Assembly (NCBI GenBank): GCA_900313465.1
Contig: OMRU01000002.1
Coordinates: forward strand, 1 to 16,601
Origin: an uncultured Clostridia bacterium
Lineage (GTDB): Bacteria > Bacillota_I > Bacilli_A > RFN20 > CAG-288
DNA length: 16,601 bases
Reading direction: 5' to 3'
The position numbers were made by a program, and so were the translations under genes. The notes beneath the pieces were generated by a model, which saw only the letters and a list, made by a program, of their open reading frames with translations, did not search any database and was not told the DNA's origin. Shown in pieces: positions 1-7,279 of the stretch (position 1 is its first letter; each line of letters opens with the position of its first letter).

Positions 1-1077
1 GAAAAAGAAAAGAAAAACAAAAGTAAAGTAAGAAAAATCATCGAATGGATCATCACTGGCCTTGTGGCTCTCCTCTTTGTTGTGGTCGGTATTGGACAGA
101 TCAATGGTATGATGAACCGCGAGAATAACTATGGTCAGTCTCTTCCTTATGGCTATGGTAACTTTGTGGTACAGACGGACTCTATGGAACCAGAATACCC
201 AGTCTCTACCGCCATTGTCACCCATAAGGATAATCCCGCTGATATCTATGCTTTATGGGAAGAGATTCATCATTCCACCACCAAGGAAAGCCATATCGAT
301 ATCACTTTCTTTGATAGCTATACAGGAAGTTATGAAAAAGCCCAGAACATCCCTGAACTTGCCTCTACCTACTATGAAGAAACCAATAACGTCAATACCG
401 TCATGACCCACCGTTTGCGCTATATCGACTATCGCGAAGATGTCGAATTAGGCAAGGGTAGATATATCTTCTATGTCGCCGGTACCAATATCTCCGAGCA
501 CCAGTCAGGTGCTGGCCAATACCAGGTGTTCAGCGAAAAAGAACTCCTCGGCGTGGTCAAGATCAATTCCCCTGTTCTTGGTGGATTCTTCGGATTTGTC
601 GCTTCTCCCTGGGGATTGTTGATTCTTCTTCTTATCCCAGCCATGTATCTTATTTTCACCTCTGGTATGGATATCATCCGTGCGGTCAAACAAAAAGATG
701 AAGAGGAAGAAGCTCTAGCTGTTTCTAGTGATTCTTCTTTAGCTGGTTTTTCTCAAGAAGACCAGGAAAGATTAAAAGCGGAGATGCTAGCTGAGATTCT
801 CTATGGTAAGAAAGATGATGTTTCATCTATCTCACCAAAAGAAGAAAAAGTTGATGAAGATTCTTCTCTTAAGGATATCTCCAAAGATGATCAAGAAAGA
901 CTCAAAGCCGAAATGTTAGCTGAGATGATGAAAGAAGATAAGTCTTTAGCTAGTATGAAGATGACAAAAGAAGTTCCTGAAGAAAAAGAGAATGATGTCT
1001 TAAAAGACATCTCCAAAGAAGATCAGGAGAGATTAAAAGCTGAGATGTTAGCTGAGATGATGAAGGAAAACCACTGA
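1..1077 (+). CDS. SipW/ER-type signal peptidase I (S26) with repeated C-terminal tail, 5' end missing
   Basis: The reading frame is open from base 1, so the start codon lies upstream of the window; the GTG at 64 falls inside the first membrane helix and is unlikely to be the start. A basic Lys/Arg-rich stretch (codons 1-12) precedes a transmembrane helix (codons 13-33). The nucleophile motif DSMEP has its Ser codon at 181-183. A THR motif with its His codon at 409-411 matches the Ser/His arrangement of SipW and ER-type signal peptidases, which use His instead of Lys. The usual KGD box appears as AGTN. A second helix lies near 590-660. After it comes an acidic cytoplasmic tail with three copies of a DQERLKAEMLAE unit. 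The likely role is cleaving signal peptides of exported proteins; SipW itself processes matrix proteins (family knowledge). The next gene follows after 29 bases with no terminator, so it appears to head or continue an operon with c-di-GMP genes. Confidence 0.75.
   Translation, partial: EKEKKNKSKVRKIIEWIITGLVALLFVVVGIGQINGMMNRENNYGQSLPYGYGNFVVQTDSMEPEYPVSTAIVTHKDNPADIYALWEEIHHSTTKESHIDITFFDSYTGSYEKAQNIPELASTYYEETNNVNTVMTHRLRYIDYREDVELGKGRYIFYVAGTNISEHQSGAGQYQVFSEKELLGVVKINSPVLGGFFGFVASPWGLLILLLIPAMYLIFTSGMDIIRAVKQKDEEEEALAVSSDSSLAGFSQEDQERLKAEMLAEILYGKKDDVSSISPKEEKVDEDSSLKDISKDDQERLKAEMLAEMMKEDKSLASMKMTKEVPEEKENDVLKDISKEDQERLKAEMLAEMMKENH
751..1074 (+). repeat. Three in-frame copies of a DQERLKAEMLAE protein repeat
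   Basis: Copies begin near 751, 880 and 1012, each encoding S-(Q/K)-(E/D)-D-Q-E-R-L-K-A-E-M-L-A-E and separated by acidic, Ser/Lys-rich spacers. The copies differ mostly at synonymous third positions (for example GCG/GCC/GCT for Ala), so the protein sequence, not the DNA, appears to be kept. Each unit could form a short charged amphipathic helix on the cytoplasmic side of the membrane; that part is inference. Confidence 0.85.
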
Positions 1078-1106
1078 TTTGAAACATAAAGATAAGGAAT
1101 ATCACG

Positions 1107-2639
1107 ATGCATACCAATTCTAGATTATACGGAATCTTATCCATCGTATTCGGAACACTGTTTGTAGCCCAAAGTGCGGTTTACGTGATTTTTGTGGTGC
1201 TTAATCTTTTCCCTGAGTATGGTGTGATTCTTTCCCTGACCTTCGTTTTTGGTATCCTACTATTCCTGACCATGTTCTTTGTCTCTATTTCTCGATTCTA
1301 TAGCGCTCGAACTTTAAAGGCATCTTTGGTTAACGCCAACATCTATTCTCTTGGTATGAAGACGATGTTCCTTAACCGCGTCGCTTTTGAAACGACTGTC
1401 GAACGCTTGCGTAAGAGATTCAAGAAGAGAAATATCCCTCAGTCCTTGATCGCCTTTACCGGTACCATCAACTCCGCCCAGGCTTCCAGAAGTAGAGATA
1501 TCATTAACTTCAACGCCAAGGTCATCCTCTATCTGGATAAATATTTCTTCGAACACAAGAATGCCATATCGCACATCTTCTGTTTTGATGAAGGTTCCTT
1601 CCTTATTTATTGCTTTGGCGATTCCAGAATGGATGTGGTCAACTTCATCAACACCGTCAATGATGAACTATACCGTATTGTTGAAAACAACAACATGCAT
1701 ATTCTTGTCACCCCATATTTTGGTGTGGATGAAGTAAAGCCGAGTGAAACCCTGATTGAAGCCATTGAGAACGCCTATCTTGCCAGAAAGATTTCTGAGC
1801 GCAACTTTGAAATTCTCAACTTCTATCGTATCGGTTTAAGAAACGAGGTCAATCAGGATGATGCCATCCAGATTTCCAAAGCCTTAGAGAACAAGGAATT
1901 CGTCGTTTATTATCAGCCAAAATTTGATTTGATCAGAAATCGTTTCATTTCCTCTGAAGCCTTGATTCGTTGGAATTCCCCAACGCGTGGACTTCTTCCA
2001 CCAGGCATGTTTGTTCCTCAGGCTCAGGCTGCCGGTTTAACGCATGAACTTGATACCTACGTCTTTGAAAGAGTCTGTGAAGACTTAGCGGAAACCAAGA
2101 AGAGAGGTAGAAGACTTCTTCCTGTCTCTTTGAATTTCTCACTTTATGAATTCTATTCTGCCAACTTCCTTGATGTCATGATTGAAACACTAAAGAAGCA
2201 TGATGTCGATCCTCGACTCATCCAGATTGAGATTTTGGAAACCACCTCTCAGGCTAACCCATTCCTATCCGTTTCCATCATCAAGAGATTAAAGGATCTT
2301 GGTATCCGCGTCTTGATGGATGACTTTGGTATCGGTTATTCGAATATCGGTAACTTAAACAAGATTCCATTTGATGCCATCAAGATCGATAAATCCTATA
2401 TCGATAACATCGCTACCGATCGCCGTTCTCGTCAGATTGTCCAGTGTCTTGTCGACCTTGGTAAGATCTCCGGTATGGAAGTGATTGCGGAAGGTGTCGA
2501 TGATGCGGTGCAGGTCAGTTTATTAAGAAAGATGGGTTGTGATACCATCCAAGGCTTCTATTACAGTCAAGGTATCTCTAAAGCCGATTATGATAAGTTC
2601 TTGTTGAATAACCCGTTTGAAAAGGAGGCAAGCAAATGA
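1107..2639 (+). CDS. Membrane EAL-domain c-di-GMP phosphodiesterase with degenerate GGDEF
   Basis: This 510-residue protein has two N-terminal transmembrane helices (about 8-35 and 39-62), a degenerate GGDEF domain (about 90-240; the signature reads DEGSF at 161-165, so cyclase activity is unlikely) and a C-terminal EAL domain (about 253-500). The EAL motif set looks complete: EAL at 284-286, Asn343 in the SLNFS strand, Glu375/Glu378 in IEILET, DDFGIGYSN from 405, Lys426 in IKIDKS, Glu462 in AEGVD and Gln482 in QGF. This predicts hydrolysis of c-di-GMP to pGpG at the inner face of the membrane. The start at 1107 is supported by AAGGA at 1094-1098. The stop codon overlaps the next start (ATGA at 2636), so the two genes are probably translationally coupled. 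No partner for the N-terminal segment can be named. Confidence 0.92.
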   Translation: MHTNSRLYGILSIVFGTLFVAQSAVYVIFVVLNLFPEYGVILSLTFVFGILLFLTMFFVSISRFYSARTLKASLVNANIYSLGMKTMFLNRVAFETTVERLRKRFKKRNIPQSLIAFTGTINSAQASRSRDIINFNAKVILYLDKYFFEHKNAISHIFCFDEGSFLIYCFGDSRMDVVNFINTVNDELYRIVENNNMHILVTPYFGVDEVKPSETLIEAIENAYLARKISERNFEILNFYRIGLRNEVNQDDAIQISKALENKEFVVYYQPKFDLIRNRFISSEALIRWNSPTRGLLPPGMFVPQAQAAGLTHELDTYVFERVCEDLAETKKRGRRLLPVSLNFSLYEFYSANFLDVMIETLKKHDVDPRLIQIEILETTSQANPFLSVSIIKRLKDLGIRVLMDDFGIGYSNIGNLNKIPFDAIKIDKSYIDNIATDRRSRQIVQCLVDLGKISGMEVIAEGVDDAVQVSLLRKMGCDTIQGFYYSQGISKADYDKFLLNNPFEKEASK

Positions 2640-3373
2640 TTCTGATTGTTGGATCAAGTCACGACGACGTCCTCTATTTTGAAACCCTGTTATCCAAAAA
2701 ACATAACGAGATACTCTTCGATAAGTATCCGGTTACTTTCGGTCGTCTTTTTAACCAGGACATCGCTTTGGTCAGCGAAGTCTATACCAACTATATCGCT
2801 TCTATCGTCACCTCTTATTTTATCGATAAATATTTTGTTATTCTCGTTTTATCGGTTGGCACTTGTGTCGGCTATTCGAGAAACGTTCAGTTTGGCGATA
2901 TCGTCCTATCTAGGCAAGTCATGCTATCCGACGTGGATCAGATTGCGGTAAGACCGGTCTCCTTAGGTCAGATTCCTAATGGCTTTCCTGCTTTCTTCAA
3001 ATCGGAAAACGACATCAGAGCCATTATCACGAATGCTTTAAATACCAGAACGACAAGAAGATATATCGATGGTACTTTCTTCTCCTCGAATACCTTCTAC
3101 ACCAGAGAAGTTCAGCTTGAACCACTAAAGATCAACGGTAATCTTACCTCTCAGGACAGCGATGTTGTCTTTGATTGCACCTTTGGTGGTGTCGCTTTGG
3201 CCTGTCAAATGAACCACGTGGCTTTTGTGGCCTTGAAGGTCGTGGAAACTTCTCTTGGTCATCCGATGGATTACCAGGAATATTCCAAGGTTCTTGGCGT
3301 TTATGTAGAAGTGGGTAAAGTCATCGCTTCTAGTATTGGTGATATCGGTAGAACCGATATCTTGGAGGGTTAG
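2636..3373 (+). CDS. Nucleoside phosphorylase/MTA-SAH nucleosidase-fold protein, probably catalytically altered
   Basis: The 245-residue length and motif order match MTA/SAH nucleosidases (Pfs/MtnN): the core VLSVGTCVGYSRNVQFGDIV (71-90) parallels the family's GSAGGL...VGDIV segment, GTFFSSNTFY (146-155) parallels the SGDAF strand, and 178-206 parallels the VEMEATA...AISD region. By alignment from memory, the ribose-binding MEME glutamates are replaced around Asp180-Cys181-Thr182, and the catalytic Asp of ISD is replaced by Thr205 with Glu204 beside it. The early glutamate cluster is represented only by Asp10-Asp11. Either the substrate differs or the protein is a non-catalytic binder. It overlaps the EAL gene by 4 bases and has a strong AAAGGAGG site at about 2622-2629. 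Its place between two c-di-GMP proteins is not a typical home for mtnN. Confidence 0.7.
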   Translation: MILIVGSSHDDVLYFETLLSKKHNEILFDKYPVTFGRLFNQDIALVSEVYTNYIASIVTSYFIDKYFVILVLSVGTCVGYSRNVQFGDIVLSRQVMLSDVDQIAVRPVSLGQIPNGFPAFFKSENDIRAIITNALNTRTTRRYIDGTFFSSNTFYTREVQLEPLKINGNLTSQDSDVVFDCTFGGVALACQMNHVAFVALKVVETSLGHPMDYQEYSKVLGVYVEVGKVIASSIGDIGRTDILEG

Positions 3374-3375
3374 TT

Positions 3376-6300
3376 ATGGCTGCTATAAAATCCAAAAACA
3401 TGAAGAAGCTCTTCCGCCACTACATCCTCATGACTATCCTTGCTGGTATTCTTGCCGTTATCAGCATGCCTACTTTTGCCATCCTATATTTCAAAACTGG
3501 ACAAATCATCTTCTTTATCGCGCTTCTTATTATCCTTGGGGTTCTTCTTATCTTATACACTTTAGAACTCATCTTTTATACTTCTCGTCTATATAAACTC
3601 TTCTACACCGATATCTATGAAACCAGTGAAAGAAACTTGATCAAACTGAAACTTCATCAAAAAGGCTTAGAGCTATATAGGGCTAATGACATTCAGGAAA
3701 TCAGAAAGTTAAATGACAATGTCCGCGAACTGAATTATGAACTTGAACACATGGTTCAGGTAGCCCAGGATAAGAACTATTCCAAAGTCAACCTCAACTA
3801 TATCGATAAGAGAAAAAGACTTGTCGACCATCACACCTTCCACGATCATTTAGCCGAAATTGTCTTCTGCTCCCAGTCTTATCGCAATGTCTTGATTCAG
3901 GCTTATTATGAATTTGAAGACGGTGGCTTTTTGACTCCTGAAGAGATGGATTTATTGATTGGACATCTAAGTAGAACTTTTAGCACCTACGATAACATTC
4001 TTTTCTCCGCTACCCAGTCTAATGATGGTGTCTATCTTTATCTTCCGAGCATCGACTCCATTTCCGATATTCGTGAAAAGATCAATTCCTTGCTCAATCA
4101 GGCCTCTTTGATCCGTCAAAACGAACAGGGAAATTTAATCACCCTTTCTCTTCATTTTGCCATCGTCTGTTATCCTTACTCCTTGATCGACGACTTATTT
4201 GCCGATATTCATTACGCCAAGCGTATGGGTAATATCATCAACGAATATTTCCCATCCCGTTTGATCAACATGTCGGATAACAAACTCGTCATGAACGAGT
4301 CGATGAACCTCAACAACATGTCTAAGATTCTTGCTACCATCACCACCTTAAACATCTATGCAAAGAATCCTTGGAATGATTTAAAACAAGTCTTATCCAA
4401 CTATGCTAACTTGATGAATCTCGACCAGGTCGGTCTAATCGTCTTAGAAGACTCGACTAAGACCTACCGCACTTTGATCAACACCGGTAAGAAAACCTCT
4501 GCAGGTTTTGTCGAAGGTGAAGAAGTCTATATGCCTTTGATTCAAATTATTGGTGAGATCAAGGATGATGATCGTTCCTACTACTTCTCTCGTCGTCTTC
4601 ATCTCTCTCAGCGCCTAGGCGAGGGATTTGACCGTCTTTCTATTCAGTCTGGTTACTTCTATACCATCTATGGCGATAGAAACAACCTTCGCGCTATCTT
4701 ATTTTTCATCAACCAGGATCACGATCTGATTTTGGATACCTACATGAAGGAATCCATGCTTATGGTGGCAACCAAGATTGCGGATTTCTACTTGTCCGTC
4801 AGAAGAGTTGCCAGACTTACCGATGAAGCCAAAGTCACTTCCGCCGTCTTGAAACTATCCGACTTTGTCATGTATAAGATCAACCCTCTTACTTATCAGC
4901 TAACCGATATCTCCGATGGTATCATCGATGCTTTAGGTGGAAAGATCAAACGTGGTGATTATTGCTATCAGGCGATCTATCAAAGAGAGACACCATGTGA
5001 TAAATGTCCACTCAAGACCGGTAGAAAAATGCGTTCTCATATTGCCCCTTATGATATTGAGACTACTACCACCATCAACATGAATCATCGTCAGGATGAC
5101 GATGTCATCATGTTAGCCAAGCGTTTAAAAAACGAAAATGTACCAGAGGAAAATCCATTTGATTCTAACTTACTCGTCAACTCCTATTTCACTTTGATTC
5201 AAACTCTGACTAACGCTTATCATCTTAACGGTAGAGGTTATCTCTTACTGTTAAAATTTGATAATCTGATGGAACTTTTAGATAAATTTGGTTCTGAATC
5301 TACCACCCATGGCTTAAGAGTCTTTGCTGATCGATTAAGAGGTCTTGAGACGATTTCAAATGTCTATTACTATAAACCAGATACTCTGGCTGTCGTCTTA
5401 GCCGACTATGGTCAAATCGACGTCGTCAACGAATGCGAAGCCATCTATGAGCTTAATCGCACCTCCTCCTTTAAGGATAATGAGACGATCTTTAATATCA
5501 CCTATTTGCCAATCATGTATCCACAAGGCTTTGCCTCGGCTCCTGACTTTTTAAGACACGCAGAGAACTTTTACTCCTCTGGCAAATACAAGAGCGGTCA
5601 AAACTACATCTACTTTGATGAATCTGATTACTCCAGACCTGCCAGTAAGAACGAATTCATGCTTTCTGTTATCGACGACAAGTTCACCAACAAGGATTTC
5701 ACCGTCAACCTCCAGCCACTTATTCATACCTCCAACCGTAAGATCTTCGGTGCGGAATTACTTCTCCGTCTTTCTGACGAATATAGAAAGATCGTCTTCA
5801 ACGCTGACCAGTTGATCAAAGTCGCTGCCGCAAACGGCAAAATCGGTATCATCTCTTCTGCCTTGCTGGATTATATTGGTGACTTATACGATCAGTATGG
5901 TGTCTCCATCTTCAAGGCTTATGGCTTTGAAAGATTGACCATCAACACCGACTACTCCTACCTGTCCGATAAGAACTTGACCGATAAGATTCAGGAATTG
6001 TTTACCAAGCATCAGATTCCAAAGGGCTTCTTAGGCTTTGAAATCACTGAGAAAGATATTTATGACCACTACGACGATATGAAGAAGTTCATGAATACTC
6101 TTTCCAGCTTAGGTGTCGTCATGATCTGTGATAGATACAGCGGTGAGTTCCTCTCCTTTGATAGACTTAAGGAACTCAGCGTCTCTGAATTCAAGATCGA
6201 TAGAGTTTATACCCGTTTCATCGATACCGACCGTCAGAAGTATCAGATGGTCAGAGGTCTTCTTGAAGCGGCTAAGACTAGCGACATCAAGCCTGGTTTG

Positions 6301-6453
6301 ATCGGTGTGGAAAACATGGAACAATATCGTATGATTCATGAAATCAATACTGACTCCTACTTGCAAGGTTATGTCTTCTTCAAGCCTATGGATAAAGGTA
6401 GTTTGGTTGACACGGTTCGTAAGACCAATACCGCTATCAAGATAGCAAAATAG
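3376..6453 (+). CDS. Large membrane GGDEF/GAF/PAS/EAL-like protein with degenerate catalytic motifs
   Basis: This is a 1025-residue protein. Visible parts in order: two transmembrane helices (about 17-37 and 42-68); a helical linker (80-135); a GGDEF-like domain without a GGDEF signature (about 150-290); a GAF-like domain (about 315-475); a PAS-like segment with C530, C541 and C544 in a CxxCP context (about 490-590); a second GGDEF-like domain reading KPDTLAVVLAD where the signature should be (about 598-750); and a C-terminal EAL-like domain (760-1015). The EAL domain keeps some landmarks (Asn857, FEITE at 888-892, Lys940, QGY at 997-999), but EAL reads ELL (794-796), the DDFG metal site reads CDRYSG (918-923) and AEGVE reads GVENME. 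It is therefore more likely a c-di-GMP or ligand-responsive receptor or regulator than an enzyme. GGAGG at 3364-3368 supports the ATG. It is the last gene before a strong terminator. Confidence 0.82.
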   Translation: MAAIKSKNMKKLFRHYILMTILAGILAVISMPTFAILYFKTGQIIFFIALLIILGVLLILYTLELIFYTSRLYKLFYTDIYETSERNLIKLKLHQKGLELYRANDIQEIRKLNDNVRELNYELEHMVQVAQDKNYSKVNLNYIDKRKRLVDHHTFHDHLAEIVFCSQSYRNVLIQAYYEFEDGGFLTPEEMDLLIGHLSRTFSTYDNILFSATQSNDGVYLYLPSIDSISDIREKINSLLNQASLIRQNEQGNLITLSLHFAIVCYPYSLIDDLFADIHYAKRMGNIINEYFPSRLINMSDNKLVMNESMNLNNMSKILATITTLNIYAKNPWNDLKQVLSNYANLMNLDQVGLIVLEDSTKTYRTLINTGKKTSAGFVEGEEVYMPLIQIIGEIKDDDRSYYFSRRLHLSQRLGEGFDRLSIQSGYFYTIYGDRNNLRAILFFINQDHDLILDTYMKESMLMVATKIADFYLSVRRVARLTDEAKVTSAVLKLSDFVMYKINPLTYQLTDISDGIIDALGGKIKRGDYCYQAIYQRETPCDKCPLKTGRKMRSHIAPYDIETTTTINMNHRQDDDVIMLAKRLKNENVPEENPFDSNLLVNSYFTLIQTLTNAYHLNGRGYLLLLKFDNLMELLDKFGSESTTHGLRVFADRLRGLETISNVYYYKPDTLAVVLADYGQIDVVNECEAIYELNRTSSFKDNETIFNITYLPIMYPQGFASAPDFLRHAENFYSSGKYKSGQNYIYFDESDYSRPASKNEFMLSVIDDKFTNKDFTVNLQPLIHTSNRKIFGAELLLRLSDEYRKIVFNADQLIKVAAANGKIGIISSALLDYIGDLYDQYGVSIFKAYGFERLTINTDYSYLSDKNLTDKIQELFTKHQIPKGFLGFEITEKDIYDHYDDMKKFMNTLSSLGVVMICDRYSGEFLSFDRLKELSVSEFKIDRVYTRFIDTDRQKYQMVRGLLEAAKTSDIKPGLIGVENMEQYRMIHEINTDSYLQGYVFFKPMDKGSLVDTVRKTNTAIKIAK

Positions 6454-6456
6454 TTT

Positions 6457-6484
6457 AAGGTCGCCTAGTATGGGCGACCTTTTT
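6457..6484 (+). terminator. Rho-independent terminator of the c-di-GMP operon
   Basis: AAGGTCGCC (6457-6465) pairs with GGCGACCTT (6473-6481) around a 7-base loop, followed by a T run to 6484. It begins 4 bases after the stop codon of the 1025-residue protein. Confidence 0.93.
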
Positions 6485-6490
6485 GACGGC

Positions 6491-6519
6491 AAAAGAAAAA
6501 CTGGCTTTGGGCCAGTTTT
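6491..6519 (-). terminator. Terminator of the YhcH-family gene
   Basis: AAAACTGGC (6497-6505) and GCCAGTTTT (6511-6519) form a perfect 9-bp stem with a 5-base loop. Read on the minus strand it is followed by a T-rich tract (complement of the A-rich 6491-6500). It sits just past the stop of the minus-strand gene at 6539 and may also act on the plus strand. Confidence 0.88.
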
Positions 6520-6538
6520 ATCTTTGAATTTATTACTT

Positions 6539-7018
6539 TTAGAAATCAATTTTCACTTTAATGACGGCTTTTTCAATGACTTTATCATTGACCTTGATAC
6601 AAGGCTGATGAAGGTCATTTGGATAAACTAAGACAAAGTATCCACCGCTAGTCTTGATGATGCCATCAAGTTCACCAGCATAATTTGTCTTATCCTTTTC
6701 AACGTTATAAGGAACGGTGATATTAGAATCATCGTATTTCCTTTTATCTACATAACCAATGCTCTCTTCGTTTGCTAATACAATCTGAATATCCAACCAC
6801 TTCTCATGGCCCTCAATCTTCGTATCTTTAAATTCCTTGCCGACATAACTCGAACGATTCAAATATACTTCACCATCTTCTTTGATGATGTGTTTTCCTG
6901 CTTCTAAGGCGAGTAAACCTTCTAAACCTTTTTCGTGGATATAGTTGAAGGCGATTTGTAAATTCTTGGAGTAAGCGAAGTCTCTTGCGGAATAATCTAA
7001 GATGTTTCCTACGATCAT
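6539..7018 (-). CDS. YhcH/YjgK/YiaL family (DUF386) protein
   Basis: The protein has 159 residues, starting MIVGNILDYS. The family is recognised from the start pattern, the EGHEKWLDIQIVL block with its conserved His, the GELDGIIKTSGGYFVLVYPNDLHQP block near the C terminus and the matching overall length (about 150). Members are cupin-like and accompany sialic-acid or other sugar-acid catabolism genes; the reaction is not firmly established for most, and NanQ-type members are linked to sialic acid anomer handling (family knowledge). The start at 7018 is chosen over an in-frame ATG at 7069 because AAGAGG lies at about 7027-7033 in the right position and the upstream ATG lies beyond the -10 box. 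It appears monocistronic, with its own promoter and terminator. No sialic acid gene is visible nearby, so the substrate is open. Confidence 0.88.
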   Translation of the reverse strand: MIVGNILDYSARDFAYSKNLQIAFNYIHEKGLEGLLALEAGKHIIKEDGEVYLNRSSYVGKEFKDTKIEGHEKWLDIQIVLANEESIGYVDKRKYDDSNITVPYNVEKDKTNYAGELDGIIKTSGGYFVLVYPNDLHQPCIKVNDKVIEKAVIKVKIDF

Positions 7019-7033
7019 ATGATATACCTCTTT

Positions 7034-7045
7034 CTTGTATACAAG
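7034..7045. promoter_or_regulatory. Perfect palindrome between -10 box and start of the YhcH-family gene
   Basis: CTTGTATACAAG is a perfect 12-bp palindrome. It lies between the predicted -10 (7049-7054) and the ribosome site (7027-7033), where a bound repressor would block transcription. The symmetric TTGTATACAA core resembles operators of GntR- or LacI-type sugar repressors; that likeness is an inference. Confidence 0.45.
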
Positions 7046-7048
7046 TTT

Positions 7049-7054
7049 ATTATA
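7049..7054 (-). promoter_or_regulatory. -10 box of the YhcH-family gene
   Basis: The minus strand reads TATAAT here, about 30 bases upstream of the start codon at 7018. No good -35 hexamer lies 16-18 bases further upstream, so the promoter may be weak or activator-dependent. Confidence 0.5.
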
Positions 7055-7125
7055 GTATGTTTTTATCAAAAACGTTATGATTTTTGTGAAAATTGTTTTT
7101 TCAAGACAAAGAAAAATCGACCATA

Positions 7126-7138
7126 AGAAACAGTTTCT
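7126..7138. repeat. Inverted repeat AGAAAC-A-GTTTCT
   Basis: This is a perfect 6-bp inverted repeat with a single central base. On the minus strand it lies just downstream of a TTGACA hexamer (complement of 7145-7150), so it would sit within a promoter spacer if that hexamer is a -35. It is a possible operator; function is unknown. The rest of 7070-7230 shows no gene. Confidence 0.35.
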
Positions 7139-7191
7139 CTATAGTGTCAAAGATTAGACATGTTGAACAAACGGAAAATTTCTACTTTCTT

Positions 7192-7212
7192 GTTTCATTT
7201 ATGAAATGAAAC
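7192..7212. repeat. Perfect 9-bp inverted repeat with 3-base centre
   Basis: GTTTCATTT (7192-7200) and AAATGAAAC (7204-7212) are exact reverse complements around ATG. There is no T run on either side, so it is not an obvious terminator. It lies between the DUF368 terminator and the YhcH-gene promoter and could be a regulator-binding site or an RNA hairpin. Confidence 0.5.
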
Positions 7213-7227
7213 TTGAAGGAAAAGACG

Positions 7228-7254
7228 AAAAAAGCTGTTGATTTCTCAACAGCT
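7228..7254 (-). terminator. Terminator of the DUF368 gene
   Basis: AGCTGTTGA (7233-7241) pairs perfectly with TCAACAGCT (7246-7254) around a TTTC loop (GAAA on the minus strand). On the minus strand it is followed by six T residues (complement of 7228-7233). It lies 26 bases past the stop of the minus-strand gene at 7280. Confidence 0.92.
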
Positions 7255-7279
7255 CAGGAGATCTAGAACTTGTTTAATC

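Noticed and set aside
471..689. Minus-strand open frames opposite the signal peptidase gene
   Set aside because: They mirror a clearly coding plus-strand frame, lack ribosome sites and show no recognisable motif.
751..1074. CRISPR-like or DNA-level tandem repeat
   Set aside because: The copies are in frame, differ at third positions and have uneven spacing, so they are protein repeats.
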